Assembly (NCBI GenBank): GCA_003439945.1
Contig: QVRM01001517.1
Span: 1 to 64,000, forward strand
Direction of reading: 5' to 3'
DNA: 64,000 bases
Origin: Dermanyssus gallinae
Lineage: Eukaryota; Arthropoda; Arachnida; Mesostigmata; Dermanyssidae
In this document: positions 1 to 13,000 of the stretch, in pieces
Numbering within the stretch: position 1 is the stretch's first letter
Layout of the letters: each line of letters opens with the position of its first letter
Position numbers and translations under genes: made by a program
The notes under the pieces: model-generated
What the model saw: only the letters and a program-made list of their open reading frames with translations
Database searches by the model: none
What the model was told of the DNA's origin: nothing

Positions 1-986
1 ATGAGGTTTCCGCAATACCGACACTGCATTGGTAATGCTGACGGCATAAAAGGGTCCCCTATGGCGTATGTGCCACTCAAAAGAGGCTAACGCCGTTGGC
101 CATACCACGTTGAATACGCCGGTCTTCGTCTGTTAGGCACTGTTACGAACGCTGTACTGTCAGTTCCACGAAAGAACTACTCCTGCAGAACCTGAGAAGG
201 AAAAATATTGGGAAATCCCTTGACATGTCAAGCCCTTGAAGGGAGGCTCCTTGAGGAACCATGAGCGAGTCTCGGTCGTCTATGGTAAGCCTATGGTAAG
301 TCTAATAAGTCTAAGTAATGTGAGAAGCGAAAATAACCGCCGCAAGAGAATCGAGCTCTACGAGTCTCGAGCAGTCTCAAGTTCAAGTTGCACTTTAATG
401 GCCAGTGAGAGTAGCACCTTCTCGTCATCATCATCATCACTATCATCAGTTGTTTTTGACTGTATTTCTAAGGCACTATGTACTTCTTCCGGGACGGTAA
501 GCGCTGTTCGACCGCCCGGTGGATAGATCACCCCTCAGCGCCGCCCGTCACCTGGCGGCCTTTAACACGTCTCCGCTTACCTCTTCCGTCCGTCCGAAGT
601 AACAAACAGGGATGATGATGGGTTGAGAAGGGGTCAACAGAGAAAATAAACAATCGAAATCGTCGTCGTCATTCAACAACAACATGTATATCTATCTGCC
701 TATCTATGTTTATGGCAGTCACCTAAGTCTCCGAGCGAAACAGGGGCCTTCGAAACGTGCAACTGAGCAAACGTGAAGCGGCTTGCAGTGTGTGCGCCCC
801 CCCCCCCCCCCCGCTGAAGTCGCTGAAGTTGCTGAAGTTGTTACATTGTGTTTCTCGAAGCTCTCTGCAGCTTGGTCGGGGCCAGGCGGCAGAGTTTCAG
901 TGTGAAGTGTCATCGACATGGTCCATCTATTTAATATAGATGTATGTATGTTTGTATAGATAGGTAGATAGATCAATATACGTGCA

Positions 987-1037
<51 letters not shown>

Positions 1038-1260
1038 ATTACTTTGTTGTGGGTTGGTCAACGTGATCACCACCCACCGATCACCAATTGTGTGCAGATT
1101 TTCTTCAGGAAAAGCAAAGCAAGGAAATAAGAGAGAGAGAGAGACACGTGTGCGCATGTTAATGTGAGCTACGGAGCTAGTTAATTGCGAATTGACGTCG
1201 ACGAAATTCCGCCGACAAGTCAGGCACAGTCTGCTGCAGAAAATCACGTTTGTCCGTGGT
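1..1260. other. Upstream noncoding sequence, no gene recognised
   Basis: I see no supported gene here. It holds a poly-C run (about 797-813), a (TA)n array (989-1027), a GA run (about 1131-1144) and scattered serine-codon microsatellites. An open stretch at 236-526 has no recognisable content. Confidence 0.5.
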
Positions 1261-1261
1261 G

Positions 1262-2090
1262 ACAACGACAGCAGCAACAACAACAACAACAAATACAACA
1301 ACAACCACAACAATAAAATTACCTCCAAAAGCGAACAATTCATATCTAGCTCAAGCGGGAAAATTCTGGCTGGGTGTGCTGTGCCATTTTTGTAAGCTCG
1401 GGGGGTTTTCCGTCTGAGTGTAAACAAAACTTGAACAAACATCTAGCCACAACAATAAAGAATTCACATGAAGCAAACAAATTAAACAGTGGCGACGACA
1501 GCAACAACAACAACCACAACCACAACAACAATAACAACAACCACAACAGCAACGATAAATACAACAACAATAAAAAAACAACAACAATGACAACGACGTG
1601 ATAACTAGCTAAAAGATACGATAGGTTTGCTGATAGAAACGCCTTCTATCAGCGTTTCTGCTAATTCATCTCTAATCTAATCTAATATCTCATAATCTGC
1701 ATGTAGCAGCTATTATTGTTGTTGTGGTTGTGCTTGCTGATGTCGTTGTCGTTATCGTTGTTGTGCTTGTCGTTGTTGTTGTTGTTGTGTTTGTCGTTGT
1801 TGTTGTTGTTGTTGTGAAAGTGGATGAATCGTGTTTACACTGTTGGTTGTTGTTGTCGCCTTGTTGTTGTTGTTGTTGTGGTTTTTTGTGATATTGTCGG
1901 CGGCCGAGGTGCGCTCCAAAATCGCACCATCTCAGCGGCCTCAGAACAACAGCTGATTCATGCTGAGTCGACAGTTCATGCTTTTTCATTCCATTGGCGG
2001 CCGGACTGCGCTGACACGTTTTGTTGCTTCTTCTAGCCGCCAGTAGAATCGCCAACAAAGCAGAACATCTCGTATTCTTGTCACTACGAT
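1262..2090. repeat. AAC-rich tract followed by GTT-rich tract
   Basis: Interrupted (AAC)n runs occupy about 1268-1315 and 1500-1590. Complementary (GTT)n runs follow at about 1707-1890. Open frames across them are poly-Asn, poly-Thr or poly-Val artefacts. The two halves could pair as a long imperfect stem. Confidence 0.75.
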
Positions 2091-2102
2091 TAGTATTATT
2101 TC

Positions 2103-2257
2103 TCATTATGATTAGTATAACGTAATTCTCTCCTATGATTGTAGTATAACGTTATTCTCTCCTATGATTAGTATGACGTGATTCTCTCCTATGATTAGTA
2201 GAACGTGATTCTCTCCTATGATTGTAGTATAACGTTATTCTCTCCTATGATTGTAGC
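2103..2257. repeat. Minisatellite, about five ~30-35-bp units
   Basis: The core TTCTCTCCTATGATT occurs five times, separated by AGTATAACGT-like or AGTATGACGTG-like spacers. Confidence 0.85.
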
Positions 2258-2585
2258 TGCTTGTGCGCGTGAGTGAATGATCAATGATATCATCAATCGC
2301 CCATAGCAGCGTGATGGATCAACAAATCATCATCAATTGCCCATATCGTCGTGGGTGGGTGGGTGGGTTAGTGGGTGGATGACTGAGTGAGAGTCCACCC
2401 TGATTTTTTGTGATCGGTCTGCGGGTGATCTGTGGTAGTGCAGCGTGCCTAAACGGGCATCTATCTATCTATCTCTCTCTCGGTGTTTGTGTGAATGCCA
2501 ACAGTCAAATAGCGACAGAAAAACCCAGACCAAAAGCACACAGTACAGCGCTGCAGGTCCTGCACGATGTATAATAGTAATAATA

Positions 2586-3400
2586 GCGAGGTTGTTGCTA
2601 TTGTTGTTGTTGCTGCCGCTGCTACTGTAGCCATTATCGTTACCAACTTCATCACTTCCACGGACGTGGGATGTGGAAACGTACTCGAGAGCATCGAAAG
2701 AACATTGTGACGCTTCTGGACGTGAATTTTGTTGTTGTTGTTGTTGCTGTTGTTGTTGTTGTTGCTGTTGTTGTTGTCGTTGTCGTCGTTGTCGTTGTTG
2801 TTAATAGCAACTGTGTTCTTGTTATTATTGTGGTGTTCGCGGTTGTCGTTGTCTGCGTTGCTGTTGTGGTCTACATTGTTATTCTGGTAGGTGTTATTGT
2901 TGTTGTTGTTGTGTTCTGTATTGTTGTTGATGCTGATGTGATTGATATTGTTGTGTTCCTGTTGTTATTGTAACAGTGATTGGTGGTGGTGGAGGTGGTG
3001 GTGGAGGTGGTGGATGTATAGTTGGCGGCAGGAATAAAAACTCTGATCAGTGTTACCAGTGTTGCTACGTCCCGGTGCTTGCTTTGTAGAAGTTTACGTT
3101 TGTGTGCCACACAGTTCGGAGAGTGGGAACCGGAACGAAATTCGACATATTTAGCAACACGACGGTAGGAGTGAAGCAATCTGTTGTATCCGCTGTTGTT
3201 GTTGCTGTTGTTGTTGTCATAGTTGTTGTAGTCGCCGCCGTTGTCTTTTTCATTATCATCATCATCATCATTATCCTCCTTTATTGTATCATGATTGCCA
3301 TGTCGCCCGTTGTTGTCGCTGGTGTGGGGGTTCAGCAGACCATTTTTCTGCAGCAGCAACAACAACAACAGCAGCAATAACAACAACTGCAACTGTACAT
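2586..3400. repeat. GTT-rich low-complexity region with GGTGGT and ATC tracts
   Basis: Long imperfect (GTT)n runs lie at about 2586-2620, 2731-2810 and 2885-2970. GGTGGAGGT repeats are near 2985-3012, ATC repeats near 3255-3275 and CAGCAACAA near 3350-3376. No conserved protein is encoded. Confidence 0.75.
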
Positions 3401-3791
3401 TTCGTTTCATGGTGGGATGATTAATCGCCAAATGGCAGCAGAAGCGATTAAACATTCGTCGTAACATTATGTACGTCAATCGTTCGTGTGATGAGAGTGT
3501 CGAACTACGAGAAACGCCCAAGACATCATCAATGAGAGAGTAATAGTGGCACAACAAAGTGAGGGGAAGATCAATCAATCAATCAATCAAGATCAATCGA
3601 GGAAGTACCCGGTGGTCGGGCAAAAACAACAACAACAACAACAACAACAAAAGTAATAACAGCGGTGTTGGTGACGCCGACGCGGACGACGATTGTGGTG
3701 ACAACAACGGTGAGCAACATCCGACAATAAACGAGCCAATCCAGAACAATCCAGATCCAGCAAACAAAACGGTCAGCGAGACAGATCGGAA

Positions 3792-4005
3792 ATGTTTGCC
3801 GGCCAGGGCCGGCTTTCCGGGGTTGTGTGCCCTCTGAATGCCGTCGGCCAGTGCAATCGGCCCTACTGTCATTTCAAGCATTCATCTTCATCGTCGGCAG
3901 GAGCTGACAATGGCCTCAGAAGCAGAACCAGCCCATCTGCTGCTGCGCGTAACTCTTCGTCGACAGAATTGCTCATTTCAACAGCGGCCGCCGGTGGCGT
4001 CTCCG
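3792..4005 (+). CDS. REXO1: REXO1 coding exon 1
   Basis: The exon begins [10 protein letters not shown] and carries the CX7CX4CX3H zinc motif (ending YCHFKH) found at the N terminus of REXO1 proteins. The donor is CTCCG|GTAAGC and the exon ends in phase 1. A GAC/GTT-repeat-rich segment lies upstream, so the transcription start cannot be placed. Confidence 0.8.
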
Positions 4006-7000
4006 GTAAGCTCGACCGGATCACTCATTTCACTCCTCCTCACTCGAGTTAGAATCTCTCGTTTGATTAATTTCCTTTCACTTTCTCTATCTACCTATGC
4101 TATCTATCTATCTCGATCGTTTTCTCTGTAGAGAGAGACAGACAACACACCGATAGTCTTTTGCTAGGCACTACTTGCCTGCGAACAATCAAACAACGTC
4201 ACAGTTTTGGCTGGTTGTATTCGATTTGTTGTTGTAATTGAATGCTGTAATTGTTGATGTGTTGATGTTGTCGTTGTGTCAATGTTGCCATTGTTGTTGC
4301 TGTTGATATTGTAGTTGTCAATGTTTCTATTGTTGTTGCAGTTGATGTTGTTGTTGTTGTTATCAATGTTGCCATTTGTTGTTGCTGTTGATATTGTTGT
4401 TGTCAATGTTTCTATTGTTGTTGCAGTTGATGTCATTGTTGCCGTCACTGCTATTGTTGTTGTTGTTTTGTTGTTGTAAATGGCATTGCTTTTGTTGTTG
4501 TTGTTGTTGTTGTTGTGACAGCAGTACGTAATCGTTAGCTGAACTGACTAACATGTCATCGTTGGTACTATAGAGGCGCCAATGATGACGAGGCAGTGCT
4601 GTCCTCCCCTTGTTTAATACGGCAAATGATAGTAATTGGCTTAAATACTTTCCTAGCACATTTCTCTCACACGTGGATATAGCTTACATGAATCTTACTG
4701 GATTAGAGACAAATTTAGCCGTGCCACAGCTCATAGGCTTGAGGCTTAGATATTAGGGCGCTGTTATTATCATTATTATTGAATGAATATTTTTTATGTT
4801 AGCAGTCAAATTAAAAAAAAGATCATTGCTAATATTACTGGCCATATTCATAATCCTTCGAGTGCTACTACCATCACTCATGTCACATGTCAGTCTATCA
4901 GTCATATGTGTATATAAACAGTTCATCCACTATGTTGAATGATTGGTCTCCCGAAAATACTTTTAGAAAATAATTGATCAATTATTTTGTATTTTTTAAT
5001 CTGTTTTAACTCAGACAACTGAAGTAGCTTTTGACATTCGCGCCACGCCCTGCTGAATGAATGTCCTATAATATAATGAGTCAAAATGTGTGTACGACCT
5101 TTACTTAAGATTTTAATTTTTTGAACCGAAATGCAGATTCTAGGTCGGGCAAGTAATGAAAATTATATAAAACAGTCACACTACATTTTGCTAAAAATTA
5201 TGTCACGGTAGATCCCATTGCGAGCGGCTGGGGGTGGCATTGTTACGCATCACTTCACATACTACGCATTACGGTGCTCTTTTGCTGATATGCCACTTGT
5301 AGATAATCCTATATTCCATAGAATTGATGATTGGGACCAAGCAGTCTCAGCAGTAGCGGCAGCTGTTTACAATATTTTTCCGTTTACTCAAATGTCTACA
5401 GAATCTACGTGCAAACTAATTGCAATCTTCTACTTTAATTTTCCTTGGGACTCTTGACGTTATCATACATTTAGTCACTAAATATCACAGCGTACCATAG
5501 TAGAGGCGGTAGGAAATATTTTGAGTCTCTGGGTTTGTAATTGAAACAAAACTTTCGTTGTAACCCTCAAACAAAATTATTGCTTTTTTGACATGATTCT
5601 TGGCCGATCTAATTATTTACGTGGAATAGTCATAAATAAAAGTATTATTATTATTATTATTATTATTTGCGCTTTTGGTTTCGTTAATAAAAGTTTTCAA
5701 TCTGTCTACGCTTCTCTGTTCACATATGGAAATGACAATTTTTTTGGAGAGTCATATAAGTTCTAATAGGAACAAGTTCTGCCTTAGTATACGGAGCTTA
5801 ATTGTAGCTAAAATCTGCTCCAAAATGTTATTGAATATTTCTTGACGCCTTTATTTTTTAACCAAAGGTATATTGACATCATCCGCAATAAAGTGCTGAG
5901 AGTTAGTACTTGTACAGTTGGCAACAGCATACAGTCAATAATTTGAAAACGTATTCTGTAGCCGTATTGGGATATCACATTTTGCGGAAGCCCATAAAGT
6001 CCTGTTTTAAGTGAGGCCTTACGATTCGCAGTCTTAGGGTAGCTACTTTTGATCGCGAAAATTAGTGTAGGTGGAATAACACACGTGTGCATGGTAGGTT
6101 CCGAAGCACGCCAAATTCTTACTTTATGCTACTCACTATAGATACATCAGTACACCAAGTGACACGAAAGTTGCTTTCCCGCTCTTCTGTAATAATAATA
6201 TTGCACATCCTGTCATGCGCGTTGAGTGCAGGCCGACGAGCGCGTCACTCCGCTTTAAATGACACCTTTAGCCGCGCACTTAGATCCGCCGGCTTCCCGT
6301 GCGTTCTCGAGCCCCCGGGTCTTTCGAGGGATGATGTTAAAAAGACCTGACTGGTCTGACTTTGACGCCCTTTGAGCGTAGCCAGCATGCTTGTTTGGGA
6401 CGCAACTGTAACCGACTCATTAGCCGCTTCGATGTTCGGTGCAGGTGCGGACCGAGCAGGTCATGGCTCCAGGTTAGCTGAGGCTAGTAAATGCAGAAAA
6501 TACTCAAGCGTCGATTATCCGCACGAATGTTGTCCGTTGGCGTTCGAGACTATGGAAGCTGCAGGCCCCCTTACGCTCAAGCTGATTCAGCGGGTCGGTA
6601 AAACAATATACATATTGCACATTGAATACGTCTTGTCAAGTCCTTCGCAGAGTCCCTATGCTTGTTGGAGGCCATTGTTTTTATAGCGACAAAGAGGACA
6701 CATTAGCATCGTATTGACAGTTCGTTTTGCTTGCGTCGCTTCGTCGCCGTGGTCTGCCATCCAGCCTAAATCTCAACTTAGCTGCGATGTAGGTCGTATA
6801 AAAGCGCCAGTTCCACACACGCCATGACCTAGGACATTAGGGCCTGGGCCAAACCGTCACAACTCAGACACCTAGACAGTTTCCTAGGTGAGGGCAAAAA
6901 GGTCGAGTTACCTCATCGGATGATACCTGTTCAACCAAGATTATATATTTGTTTATTTCGCAATAACATTGCATTTCAAGATGTTACATAATTACAATAC

Positions 7001-10000
7001 AGTTCATTATATACAATTTGAACACTTTAGCGACCGTCCCACCGGGCGAAAAAGTGCAAAGACCGCCGATGGGTCTGGCAGCTCGCTACGTGGTATTTAG
7101 CGCATTTCTGCGAGCAGAACCGGCAACGACATTGATCGCTAACTTGGTGAAATTCTTTGGTCGAACATACCAAGTGATGATAGCCGTGCACAATGTACCT
7201 TGTGTACACGTGCCGGCTAGTGCATGCCATTCCTTCCCAAAGCTCCCTGGCGAGGTACACATCTAACTGCGCGACCTCTGCCGAGGCCTCGGTCACTTTT
7301 CCCTGCCACTCCAACAAGAATTGCCGAAGTGGTCCTGTAATAGGTGACCTAAGACTGACTCTGATTGTTTCCACTGCCGGCCCGCAAACCGCCAGCAGGT
7401 ACACGAAACGGCTTCTTGCCGTCCGCGGCAAGCAAACAACCCGCTTCATATATATTGTGAAACATCTCTCTAGCTGCGCAAAATTTGCCGCTGAGAGATG
7501 GTCCCACACCCTGCCAAGGCTGTAGCTCAACATTGGCACAATCTTAAGCTCAAAATGACGCACGGCCGCACTCAGAAACAGTCGTCGAGGGTCTCTCACC
7601 TCTGTGTGAATAGAGGCAATAGCCGCCCGACATCTGTCGCCGATGTGCTGGGTAAAGGTCGTTCCCGTATAGTGTAGTCTCAGACCCAAATACGGGAAGG
7701 AGTTGACAAATTTCAGCGGTTGGGCACAACAGGGTATTATGTCTGCGGCAGCCAATCGACCCCCACGGCGAAACTTCATGGCTTTCGTCTTCCGCGAATT
7801 TATTTGAAGACCCTTACCGTGAAGGTAACTTTCGACGTCGCCGACAATTCGACGAATGGCACCGCGGTCCCGGTGGGCCACTACGATGTCATCCGCATAC
7901 ATGACGACGGCGTTTCTAAACTCCTCCCGTACATGGCGGGCTAGGTCTGCGATGAGCAAGGAGAATGCCAGGCAACTGAGAGGGTCCCCTTGAGGGGTCC
8001 CTACGTTTTGACTCAGCTGCAAGGTGTCCTCGCCCCTTACGTTTACTTCAAGGCGGTCTTTAGCAAAAGAAGCTGGAGAGCACTCGTAGAAAAGAACCAC
8101 CCACCCCAGCATGTCGAAATGAATCGACTAGTAGGTGACGGGAGCTTTGTCGAAGGCCTTGACACAATCAATAAAGACGGCGTACAAGTGACCCCCAGGC
8201 ACAGCCACCACCCGTTCAACTTCCGACTGAAGTACGTGGATTGCGTCCTGGTACCTCGACCCTTCCTGAATCCGAATTGCTCCGGAGGTAAGGCCTTCTC
8301 CACAGTTGGAAGCACCCTCGAGATAATCAACTTAGCGAAGATTTTCTTGAGAGTGCGCTCCGACGCGATACCCCGGTAGAGATTTGGATCGTCTACATTG
8401 TCACCGTTTTTGCCCTTGAATAGCAGAGTAAGCCTGGCCTCGTGCCAAACCTGGGGTATGTGTCCCCCGCTGAGTATCTGATTAAACAGCTTACAAAGCT
8501 CTCCTGCTAAAACATCGGACGACTCAGCCCAATGTTCGTAATAGATCCCATCAGGACCACTACTCTTTTTCCTGGGTAGCCCGCGCAAGATCTGCACAAC
8601 TTCTTCCACCGTAAGCGGCGAATTCATGTGGTGCTGCTCCAGAGTGAGCGAGTTTAACCAAGATTGGCTAGAACGAGATGACTCAGGGGTACATGTGTTG
8701 CGAGTAAGCTCGAGCCATATACCATGTGAATATCATATAATACTGCCGGAGCAGGGTCAAGCAGGGTAATACGTTGAACATTTGAATTTAAAATGCGCAC
8801 TCTTCTAATTGGACAACCTGGGCAATAAGTGCGTCACGCGAAAACGTGTAACCACAATAGCTGGCCGTGTGAATAGAGTATTAAAAAGTCTTTCTGTTTG
8901 TTCGGTGCGCGTTTATAGAATGTGATTGGTCCTACTATCTACGTAGCACCACAAAACGGTCAAACGGTTGGTCCACTTCGTCGCAGCAGAGTCGAACGAG
9001 CCGTCATTGCGTTTATTTCACATTCTGTGTCTCGAGAAAAGCAGACCTCATAGTGCAATAGCTGTACATTGGATAACCATAAACATTCGAGGGAAGAATA
9101 TTACTAATTTGTATTGTAGTGCTCATAATGGGAACTCTTATTTTTCTCATCAATATTGGTAGGATTATCGTTCTGCTGATCTTAATTAGTATTGTTTTTA
9201 ATTATTGCGGGATATTGACAATAAATGTTTTAGTACTGGTAAATTCTAAATATATACTACTTCCGTCTTTTCATATATGCCAAACATCAACATTACGAGT
9301 CATTTTTAGCATGACGGGTCTTTTGAGAGGTGAAGTCTTGTCATCTTTGAGAAATAAATCCTATGTCAACTCATTCAATAAGTGGCAAGCACGATCTTTA
9401 TTTTGAAGCTTAAATGATAGCCACTACCATTGATAGCTTCTTATAGGGACTCCTCCCACTGTAGAAGGATAGTTTCATCGATGTGTTTAGGAATATTGAC
9501 TTTAACGTGCGTAAGAAGTTAAGCCATTGAGACGACAACATGGTACCCAGGTAAAAAAGGATACCTAATTTCTTCTAGGGCCGACACGAATGAAGCTAGT
9601 TTATCATTCTATGAATAGATGTGGGCTTCCTAACACATTTCGAAGATGATTGCTGGGCAAGTTACGAGGAAAATCGAAAATAATGTTAATGCCAAATTGT
9701 CATTGTTGACTTAGTTAAGCCCTGCATTTTAGAAGGTGTAACATTGATTATTGCGTTGGCCTCAGTGATCCGTTCATCGTTAACTGGTATAGCCACTATC
9801 TCGATATGGTGATAGCACCAGTAAACACTTACTAGAAATTAGCATCTAACTTACCGGGTAAAACAGGCTACGCTGTAGAGCGCCTGTTTGCGACCCATTT
9901 AGCAATAGTAACCATTTGTAAAATAGCTGCTGAACTTTAATACACGGTCTATTTAATCATCATGGTACAGAATCGTATATTCTACAGGGCTCGTTGTAGC

Positions 10001-13000
10001 ATAATAGGTTGAGCGTTTTGTGCGTGAAAGGGCTCTCTCTCTCTCTCTCTCTGTCTCAGCTTGTAGCCATGGCGAAGGCTTCATGCTTGAAGGCAGTTGT
10101 ACTGGGGCATCACATATTATCGAGACTTAAACCTGCGAGTATGGGTTTACTCGAGAGTCGATTATCTCTGATGAAAGGCTCGTCGATCTGCGGGCGGGCA
10201 GCTGACGACGCAAAATCATGACGCAAAAAGGTTTTTTTTGGGGATTTTCTAAGTGTTATTGTCGTTGCTGTGGTTGCGGCTGTTGTTTTCTTTTTGTACT
10301 GTTCGTTGCTGTAGTCTTTGTTGTACAATTCCAATATTCCAATTTCGTTTTTTGTTGCAGACTTTTTCTCCCATTCCTCCACGGCGATTCGACGGGTAGG
10401 TGGCAAAATATTGCCAAAGGTCAAACGTAGACACTTGTTGCACACAATTTATGTAAACTTCTTGTTTAGCTATTAATTACAGCCGATTACATACAAGTAG
10501 TTTTATTAGATAGAGGTTGCCGGTTTTCCAGTTACTGCTGGATCGTGACTATTGCAAATAAACGCAAATGTATCTTTGTCGACAACATTTAAAATTCCTT
10601 GACAACGTAAAAATTGAGGTTATAATATCTTACGTTCGCGTGACAATAACAACGATTGCAGAAATAGTAGTCTGTAATGCATTTAGTAGATATCTAGCGC
10701 TTTTATTAGCGAATGCTAGGGCGTAATCAGCGCACTCTTTTAGACTAGTTGTTTTGGGCGTTATCTACCCACGTGTGCTGGGTCACTGAGAGTGTGCCCT
10801 CTAGAATACGAACGCGAACATATTAGAGTAGCATGGACTGCATCTTTATCTGCACCGTATTAGTGCATAGCATGCGCGAGTAACAATAAGGCGAAAAGAT
10901 ACCTTCAGTGAAAGTGTCCCGTGGGCTGGATAATCGTAAACGGAGAGCGATATCGTGAAAATTAGCTTCCTTGTTTCACATTTTGGTTTCACACGGTTGC
11001 TGTATATGTATTGCACATTTGTTTCGGTTAACGATGACGTTGGGGGCCAATGTAAAGCGATTTACATTGGCATGTGCACTAGGTTCGATGTCCAAAAAGT
11101 GATGTACTTTATCGGCACTATGGTCGAAAAACTGTCCCACTGTGATGTGATCCCAATAAATGATCTTAATAACAACAAGCCTCGTTAAATGACAAATATA
11201 ATAAATAACAAAGCATTTTGTTAGATTAAAACAACAACAACAACAACAACGGGTGCTGTAATTTCATTGTGCCTAACGACGTCGTTAGGAATAGAGGATG
11301 CAACAGAAACGCAAGTCCTGTCAGTTGTCGAAAAGTGTCGAAATGCAAATATTAACGGTGTTTGTGTTTTTCACTTAACACATTGCAGATGGCGAAAATG
11401 TACTTGCTGGGACGGAGTCCAGCCGAAGTCCGTCCCCAACTTCGGGCTTTCAGCCGCCAAAAAGGCCCAGTCTTGCACCTCCACGAAGCCATATACCAGC
11501 TATTCGCATGCCACAAGTAAGACATTATGAACTGTATAGGTATAAGAATACTTTTGTTACAGTTATTATTAGCGTGAGGAGGTCGAGGAAAATCCATGGG
11601 ACAACAAAGGGTACAGGATGGCGCGTAACCAAATGCGTCACGTGCAGCCAGCTGCCATTTTCAGTAGAAATAGCCCGATCGACTATAACTGCGCTCTTTC
11701 CGCAAGGAGCCGGTACGGCCGCAGTCGGTGATCTTTGAGGAGAATACAGATCTTGCCTTGGATCCAACTTCAACAACAAGAGATCAGAATCGTGGCGAAA
11801 ACCATTGGGATGCGGTCTCCCCATAAGCAGTGCGCAGATTCTTACCGAAGTGCCCAAACTTATTCAAACGTATGATGGATCCTGAGCGTTGGAAAATGGC
11901 GCGAATGAATAAGCAGCACCCCGAATCCTCCAAAGAAGGCACCCTGTCCTGAGTTCGGTGATTCGCAAAGGTTAAAAGTGGATTGCTCGTGAGGTCATCA
12001 TGCCAAGAAGCCCCTGGGATTATGTTAGTTTTAGGTAGCTATAGTTAGAGAGAAATCAACAGTGCTCCTTATTTAGACTAACCGATAAAACACGGCAGCC
12101 GTTAGATGAAGAATGGTTGCACACATTTGCACATATGATGCAGATGTAATATAGAACTTCCGTCGATGCACTATCTACTAAGCACACCAGCCCCCTGGCT
12201 AGACCATAACGGCATGATGAAGGAAATTAGTTTCACGCTTAGAACATCCAACTCCCCTGGGCCTCGCCTAACTTGTACGGTAGCGTCTCATTCCGTCCGT
12301 TCCTCATCGAACTTCATTCACTTCGCACATCAACTCCAAATGTCTGCGTGCGCTGCGAAATACATCACAGTAGCGACCACGATGATGATGATGATGATGA
12401 TAATGGTGACGATGATGATGATGATGATAATGGTGACGATGATGGTGAAAATGATGGCTACGATTATGGTGATCATTCTAGATCAAAATTGAAACGTTAA
12501 CATCGACCCTTCCTCACTGGGGCCGATATACGAAACTAGCAAGCTAGCTAATTGCCGTGGGCGTGTGGCGTCTCATTTGCAGTACAAGCCAACGCCATTG
12601 GCAGTACTCCAACGGCGGCAGCAACATACGCCGGCTGCGGTGGCGGCTGCAGTAGCGGTAGCCGATGCGGCGATCGCAGCCGAGAGCACACGCAATCTGA
12701 TGCCGTTAGAGCCTGGCGGAACGACGTCGACGTTGCCCGAGATCGAACGCGGCAATTCCTCAGACGTTCCAGCAGTTGGATCAGCAGCAGCAGCCGCGGC
12801 AGCGACGGCGGCAGCAGCATCGATGCCGGTCGATGAAGATCAGGATGACCCCGACGATGTTACGGCAAGAGATAACAGCTTCGGCCCGGAAGACATCGAC
12901 GACGAGGAGGAAGCCATCCTGAGAGAGATCTTCCACAAGGGTATGTATCTCGCAAATGGCGCGAGGCTGATCGATTTTGTCCCAGCTGGTGGTGATCGAT

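Noticed and set aside
236..526. Ser-rich 96-codon frame near the left end with a GTAAGC after it
   Set aside because: Low complexity with no homology recognised; a single donor-like site is weak evidence.
1690..2106. Poly-Thr/poly-Asn protein frames over GTT/AAC arrays
   Set aside because: They are artefacts of trinucleotide repeats, open in several frames on both strands.
12552..12836. Alternative frame over REXO1 exon 3 (Gly/Ser/Cys-rich)
   Set aside because: It is a shadow frame; the YKPTPLAVL frame matches REXO1 and the splice phases.
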